A program made the translations under genes and the position numbers. A stretch of 64,000 bases of DNA from Rhizobium bangladeshense (lineage in GTDB: Bacteria; Pseudomonadota; Alphaproteobacteria; Rhizobiales; Rhizobiaceae): assembly GCF_001662075.1 (NCBI RefSeq), contig NZ_LYPL01000006.1, positions 310,001 to 374,000 on the forward strand. The letters run 5' to 3'. A model generated the notes under the pieces. The model worked only from the letters and a program-made list of their open reading frames with translations. It made no database searches and was not told the DNA's origin. Shown here piece after piece: positions 48,451-56,288 of the stretch. Within the stretch, counting starts at the first letter, position 1. Every line of letters begins with the position of its first letter.

Positions 48451-48500
48451 AGATGCCGTTGCTGTTGGCATCCGGCATGATCGGCACGCCGCTATTCCGG
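48451..48500 (-). pseudogene. Remnant of a duplicated DUF4864 gene 3' end
   Basis: This stretch matches the last ~50 bases of the DUF4864 gene (49042-49091) at about 44 of 50 positions. On the minus strand it would read GVPIMPDANSNGI-stop where the intact gene ends GVQIMPDADSKGI-stop. No long ORF leads into it, so it is a leftover of a second copy. The rest of the 48348-48569 gap holds nothing else recognised. Confidence 0.6.
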
Positions 48501-48569
48501 AACTGACGCAGGATCCGCAAGGCGATCGCTGAAGACCGCTTCGTCCTCCACCTTGGTGCGCTCGGTCAA

Positions 48570-48953
48570 TCAGCGGGTGGGGGTGCAACTTCCGACATCG
48601 GCCGGTTTGACGCGGCCGGCCTGAAGATCGCTCCATTGCGGTATGGACGGATCAGGGCCACCGATCGATGCCTCAAACGCGGCACGGTCCAGCATGACCA
48701 GCCGTCCGCTTGAAAGGATGCTCACCATCTCCTTCTTGCTCACATAAGCCAGGCTGGCATCCAGCCGGCAGAAGAACTGCTTGCTGCCGTTCGAGACGAC
48801 CCAGCCGTAGCCGCCGTGCTTTCCTTTGGTGAGTTTACCGATGGCGTAGCCCTGCTGTGCGAGCTTAGAAAAGGATTCCGCCTGCGCCGCACCTGGCACG
48901 GTGGAAAGGCTGATGATGAGCGCTGCGAGCGACCGCGTGAAGGAAATAGGCAT
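48570..48953 (-). CDS. Small secreted protein of unknown function
   Basis: A 127-aa protein with a signal peptide (MPISFTRSLAALIISLSTVP, cut after AAQA). The mature part has a single central cysteine, KQFFCRLDASLAYVSK, and another near the C-terminus (VGSCTPTR) that could form a disulphide. No family was recognised. It lies between the DUF4864 gene and its remnant copy on the same strand. Confidence 0.6.
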   Translation of the reverse strand: MPISFTRSLAALIISLSTVPGAAQAESFSKLAQQGYAIGKLTKGKHGGYGWVVSNGSKQFFCRLDASLAYVSKKEMVSILSSGRLVMLDRAAFEASIGGPDPSIPQWSDLQAGRVKPADVGSCTPTR

Positions 48954-49039
48954 TGAGGTTTACCCTGGCAGAAAAACATCAGTTCTCTACGTGCTGGGGA
49001 TGCAGAGCACAACTTTAATCTGAGAAAATACGCAATAGT

Positions 49040-49468
49040 CTAGATGCCTTTGCTGTCGGCATCCGGCATGATCTGCACGCCGTTGATCCGGTAGCTGCCA
49101 TCCGGCTGGCGGGTTATCTGGTAGACCGCCGTCCAGTCCTTGCCGTCGCGGCCTGATATCAGCACCTCGTGGTAGATCAGCGCGCCGTTGTCGATCGAGC
49201 GGCTGCGGCCGAAGGCGTAGTTGCCGGGGTGATAGACCGGCTCGTAGCTCTTCTTGACCATGGAGAAGAACAGGTTCTTGTCGGGATACATCGCCTTGAT
49301 ACCGGGAGCGGCGAAGGAATAGGCGGTCTCGGCATCGTCCTTGAGGAAGGCTTTGATCTGGTTTTCGATCATCGTCCGCGTCGTGTCGATCGGATCTTCG
49401 GCGCGGGCCGAGACGATGGAGAGGAGGGACGCGGCACACAGAATGACAACTGCGAAGAAGGCGCGCAT
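49040..49468 (-). CDS. DUF4864 family exported protein
   Basis: A 142-aa protein. A signal peptide starts MRAFFAVVILCAASLLSIVS and ends at ARA. The mature part (MIENQIKAFLKDDAETAYSFAAPGIK, then YHPGNYAFGRS and VYQITRQPDGSYRINGVQIM) matches the DUF4864 pattern, an NTF2-like fold. Function is unknown. The start at 49468 follows GGAG. A partial second copy of its 3' end lies at 48451. Confidence 0.8.
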   Translation of the reverse strand: MRAFFAVVILCAASLLSIVSARAEDPIDTTRTMIENQIKAFLKDDAETAYSFAAPGIKAMYPDKNLFFSMVKKSYEPVYHPGNYAFGRSRSIDNGALIYHEVLISGRDGKDWTAVYQITRQPDGSYRINGVQIMPDADSKGI

Positions 49469-49549
49469 TGGTTGATCTCCAGCTCTATCGGGGAATGATC
49501 CCCGATGGAGTGGAAGTGTAGGCCATTTCCAGCGCAAGGAAAGCGGACT

Positions 49550-50815
49550 TTACGACCAGCGCCGGAAGAGGGCGCTGGCATTCACCCCGCCAAAACCGAA
49601 ACCGTTGGTGATGGCGTAGTCCATCGCCAGCGTTCGCGCCGTCTTGCCGACGATATCGATGCCGTCGGCATCAGGATCGGCTTCATCGAGGTTGCGGGTC
49701 GGTGGCGCGATCTGGTCGCGCAGCGCCAGGATGGTGAAGATTGCCTCCAGCCCGCCGGCGGCCCCGAGCAGATGGCCGGTCGCCGATTTCGTCGCGCTGA
49801 CGGCGATGGCGCCATCGCGGCCGAAGACGGTGCCGATCGCGGCGATCTCGCCTTTGTCACCGACCGGCGTTGAAGTGGCGTGCGCGTTCAGGTGTTTGAC
49901 CTCGGAAGCAGGGATCTTCGCCTGCCTGAGCGCGGCCTCCATGGCCCGGCGCGCGCCGTCGCCGTCCTCGGGACCTGCGGTCATGTGGTAGGCATCCGCC
50001 GCCGTGCCGTAGCCGACGAGTTCGGCAAGTGGCGTCGCCCCGCGGGCGAGCGCATGTTGGAGCGTCTCGATCACCAAAATACCGGCGCCTTCGCCCATGA
50101 CGAAACCGTCGCGGGCCGTGTCGAAGGGGCGCGAGGCCAGCTCCGGCGTCTCGTTGAAGCCGCTGGAAAGGGCACGCGCAGCGGCAAAGCCGCCAAGGCT
50201 CACCTTGTCGATGCAAGCCTCGGCGCCGCCGCAGATCGCCACATCAGCCTCGCCCGAGCGGATCAGCCGCGCCGCATCGCCGATCGCCTGGACGCTGGCA
50301 GCGCAGGCCGTTACCGGTGCGCCGAGCGGCCCCTTGAAGCCGTAGCGGATGCTGACCTGGCCGGCCGCGAGGTTGACGAGGAAGGAGGGCACGGTGAACG
50401 GCGACAGCCGCCGCACGCCGCGCGCCTCACCGATCCGCACCGCTTCAGCAATGGCCGGAAAGCCACCGACGCCGGAGGCGATGATCGTCGCGGTGCGTTC
50501 GCGCTCACCTTCGTCGGTCGGCATCCAGCCTGCCTGCTTCACCGCTTCTTCCGTCGCCGCCATGGCGAAATGGATAAAGCGGTCCATCTTCTTCTGGTCC
50601 TTGGGTGTGATGTAGCGGTCGGGGTCGAAGCCGGCCTCGACATCCTCGGTGATACCGGGAACGATACCGCCGACCTTGGCCGCGAGTTCGCCGACGACAT
50701 CCTCGGGCAGTGCCCTCAGACCGGAGGCGCCGCCGACAAGGCGTTTCCAGGCGGGCTCGACGCCGGTGCCGAGCGGCGAGACAAGTCCCATGCCGGTAAC
50801 AACAACGCGGTCCAT
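49550..50815 (-). CDS. FabF-type beta-ketoacyl-ACP synthase (second copy)
   Basis: A 421-aa condensing enzyme that extends acyl-ACP with malonyl-ACP. The Cys-His-His triad is visible as PVTACAASVQAIGDA, NAHATSTPVGD and SATKSATGHLLGAAGG, with the C-terminal ITNGFGFGGVNASALF. It is probably an accessory synthase, because the main fabF of rhizobia lies beside acpP, which is not here. It starts 13 bp after the HxlR gene behind AAAGGAAA, so the two form an operon. It could serve special lipids, but the product is not shown. Confidence 0.88.
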   Translation of the reverse strand: MDRVVVTGMGLVSPLGTGVEPAWKRLVGGASGLRALPEDVVGELAAKVGGIVPGITEDVEAGFDPDRYITPKDQKKMDRFIHFAMAATEEAVKQAGWMPTDEGERERTATIIASGVGGFPAIAEAVRIGEARGVRRLSPFTVPSFLVNLAAGQVSIRYGFKGPLGAPVTACAASVQAIGDAARLIRSGEADVAICGGAEACIDKVSLGGFAAARALSSGFNETPELASRPFDTARDGFVMGEGAGILVIETLQHALARGATPLAELVGYGTAADAYHMTAGPEDGDGARRAMEAALRQAKIPASEVKHLNAHATSTPVGDKGEIAAIGTVFGRDGAIAVSATKSATGHLLGAAGGLEAIFTILALRDQIAPPTRNLDEADPDADGIDIVGKTARTLAMDYAITNGFGFGGVNASALFRRWS

Positions 50816-50828
50816 GATATTTTCCTTT

Positions 50829-51335
50829 CTATGCGTCAATGCCGAGATACCAGGCGCGCATGCGGGCGATCCGCGCGCGCACCGCGTCATCGGCTGCAGG
50901 GCCTGCAATCAGGCCGGTGTTTTCGGGTGTCACTTGTTCACCGGTCTGCGCGTCGACCAGCATGGTCTCGCGCGTTCTGCCGGAGGCTGCATCGCTAAGA
51001 AGAAAGGCGAGATCCTCTTCCGGAATATGGCGGCTTCCCCAGGAAAACAGCGCCATCAGCACCGGAAAGAAATCGCGGCCCTTCTCCGTCAGCAGATATT
51101 CGTAGCGGGCAGGGCGCTGCTGATAGAGCCGCCGTTCGAACAGACCCTGATCCGTAAGGTGTTTGAGCCGCCGCGTCAGGATGTTCGGAGCCACGCCAAG
51201 GCTTTTCTGGAATTCATCGAAGCGCGACAGCCCCTGGAAGGCATCACGCAGGATCAGAATGCTCCACCAGTCGCCGACGCTGTCGAGCGCGCGTGCTGCC
51301 GGGCATTTGAAGTGACTGAAGCTCGTCCGTTGCAT
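50829..51335 (-). CDS. HxlR-family transcriptional regulator
   Basis: A 168-aa winged-helix regulator (DUF24). The N-terminal pattern FKCPAARALDSVGDWWSILI with the conserved cysteine (about residue 10) is typical, followed by RFDEFQKSLGVAPNILTRRLKHL and a C-terminal extension. The start MQRTSFSHFKC at 51335 lies inside a 16-bp inverted repeat, suggesting it represses itself at the start codon. It precedes the FabF-like gene in one operon and may sense reactive aldehydes or redox change, as relatives do. Confidence 0.88.
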   Translation of the reverse strand: MQRTSFSHFKCPAARALDSVGDWWSILILRDAFQGLSRFDEFQKSLGVAPNILTRRLKHLTDQGLFERRLYQQRPARYEYLLTEKGRDFFPVLMALFSWGSRHIPEEDLAFLLSDAASGRTRETMLVDAQTGEQVTPENTGLIAGPAADDAVRARIARMRAWYLGIDA

Positions 51336-51372
51336 GATGATAGTCACTACAGCAGCGACTATCATCATGCAA
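51330..51372. promoter_or_regulatory. HxlR operator overlapping its start codon
   Basis: Arms 51330-51345 (TTGCATGATGATAGTC) and 51357-51372 (GACTATCATCATGCAA) are perfect complements of 16 bp with an 11-bp gap. The ATG of the HxlR gene is inside the left arm, so bound regulator would block both transcription start and translation. Confidence 0.8.
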
Positions 51373-51482
51373 GTTACTTCTGTCGCGTACCGCTTTTGAC
51401 AAAAACCAGCGCGCGGTTGCGGGTGATGCGCATGCCAGTTGAGCGGCAAACAGCAGGGCGTCCCACTTCTCCCAGAGGAATC

Positions 51483-51671
51483 TCAGGCGAAGCCGAGTGG
51501 CAGGTTTTCCAGTTTCCTGTCGGCGCCGTAATCGCGCTCATGCGGCGAGCGGCGGCGGTCGTCGCGGCGCGAGGAAAGGTCGATACGGTTTTCGGCGAAG
51601 ATCCCGTCAGGATAGGTGCCGGTATCATGGCAATCGGCGTCGGTCTTCGGAGCAAGGATTTTCAAGATCAT
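51483..51671 (-). CDS. Small charged protein, 62 aa
   Basis: A 62-aa ORF with a strong ribosome site (GTGGAGGA). It begins MILKILAPKTDADCHDTGTY and continues with a very charged segment (NRIDLSSRRDDRRRSPHERD) ending ENLPLGFA. I recall similar short hypothetical proteins in rhizobia but no function. A GGAAC-N17-TGTT promoter-like sequence lies just upstream. It is divergent from the 131-aa gene at 51881. Confidence 0.65.
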   Translation of the reverse strand: MILKILAPKTDADCHDTGTYPDGIFAENRIDLSSRRDDRRRSPHERDYGADRKLENLPLGFA

Positions 51672-51695
51672 CGGGGTTCCTCCACGGCGCAGATC

Positions 51696-51721
51696 AACAC
51701 TCGGAAAGGCCGCATTGTTCC
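51696..51721 (-). promoter_or_regulatory. Possible EcfG-type promoter of the 62-aa gene
   Basis: On the minus strand GGAAC (51721-51717), 17 bases, then TGTT (51699-51696). The -35 is exact; the -10 has T where CGTT is usual. The distance to the ATG is 25 bp. Confidence 0.45.
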
Positions 51722-51828
51722 AACTATAGAAGCTGAATTATTAATAAATTAACCATAAATATCGGTCGAGGGTAAGCCACTGCAACCTCGGCGCGGCATG
51801 CGTCTCCGATTGAAATGGTATTGCCGCG

Positions 51829-51853
51829 GGAACTCCTGATGTTGATCGCCGTT
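51829..51853 (+). promoter_or_regulatory. EcfG/RpoE2-type promoter of the 131-aa gene
   Basis: GGAAC (51829-51833), 16 bases, CGTT (51850-51853): an exact fit to the general stress sigma-factor pattern. The ATG at 51881 is 28 bp further on. Confidence 0.75.
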
Positions 51854-51865
51854 GATCCGGCATGA

Positions 51866-52276
<411 letters not shown>

Positions 52277-52460
52277 CCTCCGCGGACCCTGCCGCTGGCC
52301 GCCCCATTCTCGTGGGCGGTCTGCGCCTGCATGACGGATTGATGTCAAAACTGAAAAACAGCTGAAAACCGCGGATGCCTGTTTGACATGGGAGCCTTCT
52401 AGAGAGGGTCCGAGAAGGGAGCGTCAGTGACGCGCTTCCAGGTCTCGGAGACGCGCCCTC

Positions 52461-53291
52461 ATGAAAATCATTCAGATCACCGACACCCATTTCAGCCCGA
52501 GTAAACCGCATTTCAACGGCAATTGGGCGCCGCTTTTAAACTGGATCGAAGCGACCGGCGCCGATCTGATCGTCCATACCGGTGATCTCACCGTCGACGG
52601 CGCCGACAAGGACGAGGACATCACCTTCTCGATGGATCTGATGCGCCAAGTGTCGATCCCGATGCTGATCGTTCCCGGCAATCACGATGTCGGTCACTTC
52701 AGGGAAACCGAGCAGCCTGTCAATGCCGAGCGGCTGGCCCGCTGGCGCAGCCTTGCCGGTGACGATCGCTGGCTCGAGGATGCGGCCGGCTGGCGCTTCA
52801 TCGGCTTGAATTCGCTGCTTCTCGGTCATGAGGATGATGAGGAAGAGGCCCAGTTCGAATGGCTCGCCCAGGCGCTTGAAGACAGGGCAGGACGGCGCGC
52901 GGCTCTCTTCGCGCATAAGCCTCTGTTCGTCGATACACCCGATGAAGGCGATACCGGCTACTGGAGCGTTCGCCCGGCTCAGCGCCGGCGGCTTTATGAT
53001 CTGATCGCAGCCCATGACGTGGCGCTGTTTGCCAGCGGCCACCTTCACTGGGCCTGGCAGGGTCGCTTCGACAACACCCAGCTGACGTGGGGCCCGTCGG
53101 CTGCCTTCATCATCGACAAGATGGAGCGCGAGATGCCGGGCGAGCGCCTGATCGGCGCCGTTGTCCACGAGTTCGATATATCGGTCGAAAGCCAGATCGT
53201 CGCCGTTCCCGGCATGACCGCGCATGTGCTCGACGATGTCGTGCTCGAGGTCTATCCGCAGGCGGTCAAGCAGCGGGAACCTGTCGAATGA
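52461..53291 (+). CDS. Metallophosphoesterase (GpdQ/CpdA-like phosphodiesterase)
   Basis: A 276-aa class-III phosphodiesterase. All metal ligands of the family are present: D8 and H10 (ITDTHF), HTGDLT, PGNHDVG, FAHKPL and SGHLHWAW. Relatives cut glycerophosphodiesters (GpdQ) or cAMP (CpdA). Its stop overlaps the start of the ABC ATPase, so it belongs to the transporter operon that follows. That favours a role in splitting an imported phosphodiester rather than signalling. There is no signal peptide, so it works in the cytoplasm. Confidence 0.85.
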   Translation: MKIIQITDTHFSPSKPHFNGNWAPLLNWIEATGADLIVHTGDLTVDGADKDEDITFSMDLMRQVSIPMLIVPGNHDVGHFRETEQPVNAERLARWRSLAGDDRWLEDAAGWRFIGLNSLLLGHEDDEEEAQFEWLAQALEDRAGRRAALFAHKPLFVDTPDEGDTGYWSVRPAQRRRLYDLIAAHDVALFASGHLHWAWQGRFDNTQLTWGPSAAFIIDKMEREMPGERLIGAVVHEFDISVESQIVAVPGMTAHVLDDVVLEVYPQAVKQREPVE

Positions 53292-54517
53292 GCGCGCTCT
53301 CGCTTCGCGGCATCATCAAGGCCTTCGGCGGCAACCCGATCCTCAACGGCGTCAGCCTCGATGTCGGGGCCGGTGAATTCATCGCCCTGGTCGGCCCCTC
53401 GGGCTGCGGCAAGAGCACGCTCTTGCGCGTCCTTGCCGGCCTCGATCATGCCGATAGCGGCGAAATCCTGATCGGCGGGAACGACATGTCCGGTGTGGCG
53501 GCCGCCGAGCGCAACATCGCCATGGTCTTTCAGTCCTACGCGCTCTATCCGCATCTGACGGCGTTTCAGAACATCGCCGTGCCGCTGGCGATGCGCCGGC
53601 TGTCGAGGACGCAGCGGCTGCCTTTCATCGGATCGCTGATCCCGGGCCAGCGCGCCACCCGTGCGGCGATCGCCCGCGACGTCCGCGATATGGCGACCTC
53701 GCTGAAGATCGACCATCTGCTCGACCGCAAACCCGGCCAGATGTCGGGCGGCCAGCGCCAACGCGTGGCGCTCGCCCGGGCCATGGTGCGCCAGCCGAGC
53801 ATCTTCCTGATGGATGAGCCGCTGTCCAACCTCGACGCCAACCTGCGCGTTCACGCCCGAGGCGAAATCGTCGACCTGCATCGCCGTGCCGGCGTGCCGA
53901 CGCTCTATGTCACCCATGACCAGGCAGAAGCGCTGTCGATGGCCGACCGCGTCGCCGTAATGATGGGCGGCCGGCTGCTGCAAATCGCGAGCCCTCAGGT
54001 GATCTATGACGATCCGGCCCATATCGAGGTCGCCCGCTTCATCGGCCAGCCGCGCATCAACCTGCTTCCGGCCTTTGCCGAAGGCGGCGTCATCCTCTGC
54101 GGCGGCCTGCGGCTGACGCTTGAAAATGCACTCGCCGGGAACATGCCGGTTACGCTCGCCATTCGCCCCGAATTCGTCTTTCTTTCCAAGAACCGACATG
54201 ACGGCCTTGCCACCCGGATCGAACGCGTCGAATTCCTGGGGTCCGAGGTTATCCTCCATTGCCGGCTCGATGCGATCGGCGAGACCGTCATCGCCAAGGT
54301 ACAGCCGTCCGAAGCCTCCGGGCTTGCGGCCGGCGATGCCGTGGGACTGCGACTGTCGCCCGGCCGGACGCTGATCTTTGCCGAGGACGGCAGCCGGCTG
54401 GCCGGCTTCGTCGCCGGCGGCGATGCCGGGCTCAGCTCCGCTGATGCCGGGCTCAGCGCTGCTGATGCCGGGCTCGCTGGCGCTTCCGATGCCCAGCGGG
54501 AGAGGGCGCATGGCTAG
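53288..54517 (+). CDS. UgpC/MalK-type ABC transporter ATP-binding protein
   Basis: A 409-aa ATPase with Walker A GPSGCGKSTLLR, Q-loop FQSYALYPHLT, signature MSGGQRQRVALARA, Walker B FLMDEPLSNLD and a C-terminal OB-type (TOBE) domain. An extra segment of about 15 residues (TQRLPFIGSLIPGQRATR) is inserted in the helical domain compared with UgpC. The C-terminus carries a threefold 7-residue repeat DAGLSSA/DAGLSAA/DAGLAGA. The start overlaps the phosphodiesterase stop by ATGA. Confidence 0.9.
   Translation: MSALSLRGIIKAFGGNPILNGVSLDVGAGEFIALVGPSGCGKSTLLRVLAGLDHADSGEILIGGNDMSGVAAAERNIAMVFQSYALYPHLTAFQNIAVPLAMRRLSRTQRLPFIGSLIPGQRATRAAIARDVRDMATSLKIDHLLDRKPGQMSGGQRQRVALARAMVRQPSIFLMDEPLSNLDANLRVHARGEIVDLHRRAGVPTLYVTHDQAEALSMADRVAVMMGGRLLQIASPQVIYDDPAHIEVARFIGQPRINLLPAFAEGGVILCGGLRLTLENALAGNMPVTLAIRPEFVFLSKNRHDGLATRIERVEFLGSEVILHCRLDAIGETVIAKVQPSEASGLAAGDAVGLRLSPGRTLIFAEDGSRLAGFVAGGDAGLSSADAGLSAADAGLAGASDAQRERAHG
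54422..54484 (+). repeat. Three 21-bp tandem repeats in the ABC ATPase gene
   Basis: Units 54422-54442, 54443-54463 and 54464-54484 each begin GATGCCGGGCTC; the first two differ by only a few bases and the third diverges at its end. They encode DAGLSSA, DAGLSAA and DAGLAGA at the C-terminal tail. Being in frame, copy number can change without breaking the gene. Confidence 0.85.
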
Positions 54518-55433
54518 TACCGCCTCACTGGCCATCCCCGATCATTCCGCCCTTGCTCATCGCCGCAGTGAGGCCCGCATCGCCTGGATGCTGGTGCTGC
54601 CGGCGATGATCCTGCTTTTTCTCTTCGTGCTGTTGCCGGTCGCGGCTGTCGTCGTGCTCGGCTTTACCGATTTCGAACTCGGCTACGGCAAGTTTCGCTT
54701 CGTCGGCTTCGAGAATTACGCTCACCTGATCACCGACCGCACCTTCCGCAAGTCGCTATGGAATACGACGGTCTATACGGCAATCGTGGCGCCGGTCTCG
54801 ATCCTGCTCGGTCTCTGCATCGCCTTGCTGATCGAGAGCGAGACCGCGGCCCGCAGCTTTTTCCGGACCGCCTATTTCCTGCCGGTTGCCTCGCTGATCG
54901 TCGCCATGGCGACCGTCTGGCAATATATGTTCCACCCGACGATCGGCCCGCTCAACGCGCTGCTGTCATTCGTCGGCCTGGCCGGTCCGAATTGGCTGGG
55001 CAGCTCGGGCACGGTGCTCTACAGCCTGTCGATCATCGGCGTCTGGCAATCAGCCGGCTTCAACATGGTGCTGTTTCTGGCCGGTCTGACAGCGATCCCG
55101 CGCGAGCTTTACGCCGCGGCCGAAGTTGACGGCGCCAGATCCTCCTTCGATCGCTTCCTGCTGGTGACCTGGCCGATGCTCGGGCCGACGACGCTCTTCG
55201 TCATCACCATTAGCATCACCAATGCGGTCAAGGTCTTCGAGACTGTCAAAACGCTGACCGAGGGCGGCCCGAACAAGGCGTCTGAAGTGCTGCTCTTCAC
55301 GATCTACCAGGAGGGTTTCGTCTACCTACGCGTCGGTTATGCCTCGGCGATGACCGTGGTCTTCCTGCTGATCCTCGTGGTGCTGATGTTCCTGCAATAC
55401 CGCATTCTCGATCGCCGGGTGCATTATACATGA
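54510..55433 (+). CDS. UgpA-type ABC transporter permease
   Basis: A 307-aa MalF/UgpA-class permease with about six hydrophobic helices. The EAA loop is visible as YAAAEVDGARSSFDRFLLVTWPML. The start MASTASLAIPDHSALAH at 54510 follows GAGAGGG and overlaps the ATPase stop. The next permease starts with an ATGA overlap, so the set is tightly coupled. Confidence 0.9.
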   Translation: MASTASLAIPDHSALAHRRSEARIAWMLVLPAMILLFLFVLLPVAAVVVLGFTDFELGYGKFRFVGFENYAHLITDRTFRKSLWNTTVYTAIVAPVSILLGLCIALLIESETAARSFFRTAYFLPVASLIVAMATVWQYMFHPTIGPLNALLSFVGLAGPNWLGSSGTVLYSLSIIGVWQSAGFNMVLFLAGLTAIPRELYAAAEVDGARSSFDRFLLVTWPMLGPTTLFVITISITNAVKVFETVKTLTEGGPNKASEVLLFTIYQEGFVYLRVGYASAMTVVFLLILVVLMFLQYRILDRRVHYT

Positions 55434-56263
55434 CGAGCGCATTTTCCCTTGGCAGGATCATCCGCCTGACGCTGCTTTCGCTGGGCGCAATCATCTTCCT
55501 GTCGCCCTACGTCTTCATGATCTCGGCGGCGGGCAAGACGCAGAGCGACATCTTTACCTCGTCGCTGTCGCTCATCCCGGCGCATCTCGCCTATGCCGAG
55601 AATTTCACCAAGGCCTTGAGCCGGGTGCCGATGGCGCGGCTCCTGTGGAACGGCGTCGTCGTCTGCGGGCTGATCTTCTCCTTTCAGGTGCTGGTGGCCA
55701 TCCCCTGTGCCTATGCCATGGCGAAGCTGCGTTTCGGCGCGGCGCGGGCCATGATGGTGCTGGTCATGCTCGGACTTCTCGTGCCGATCCATGCCACGGC
55801 GCTGACGCTCTATGTCGCCTTCGACCGGGCCGCGCTGCTCAACAGCTATGCCGCCCTGGTCGCGCCTTTTACGATTTCGGTCTTCGCGATCTTCATGTTC
55901 CTGCAGTTCTTCCGTGCCATGCCTGACGACCTCATCCATGCTGCACGCCTCGACGGCATGTCGGAGCTCGGCATCGTCGCCCGCGTCATCGTGCCGAATG
56001 CCTGGCCAGCCGTCACCGCCTTCGCCATCTTCTCGGTCGTCGCCCACTGGAACGATCTCTACTGGCCGTTGATCGTCATCAGCAAGCAGGACTATGCCAC
56101 GCCGCCGCTCGGGCTGATGTATTTCCGCGCCGCCGAGGCCGGCGACGACTACGGCGCACTGATGGCGGCGACCCTCATCATAACCCTTCCCCTCGTCGCC
56201 GCCTTCCTGCTTGCGCAGAAGCGTTTCGTCGAGGGCATCACCATGACCGGTCTGAAAGGCTGA
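55430..56263 (+). CDS. UgpE-type ABC transporter permease
   Basis: A 277-aa MalG/UgpE-class permease. The EAA loop is IHAARLDGMSELGIVARVIVP, followed by WPAVTAFAIFSVVAHWNDLYWPL, a strong match to UgpE. It overlaps the preceding permease by 4 bp. The two form the membrane channel of the importer. Confidence 0.9.
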   Translation: MTSAFSLGRIIRLTLLSLGAIIFLSPYVFMISAAGKTQSDIFTSSLSLIPAHLAYAENFTKALSRVPMARLLWNGVVVCGLIFSFQVLVAIPCAYAMAKLRFGAARAMMVLVMLGLLVPIHATALTLYVAFDRAALLNSYAALVAPFTISVFAIFMFLQFFRAMPDDLIHAARLDGMSELGIVARVIVPNAWPAVTAFAIFSVVAHWNDLYWPLIVISKQDYATPPLGLMYFRAAEAGDDYGALMAATLIITLPLVAAFLLAQKRFVEGITMTGLKG

Positions 56264-56288
56264 CCGGCTTCAACCAGGAGAACGAGCG

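Noticed and set aside
51374..51655. 93-codon minus-strand ORF overlapping the 62-aa gene
   Set aside because: It is a different frame of the same strand without a ribosome site; the 62-aa frame has GGAGGA and coherent sequence.
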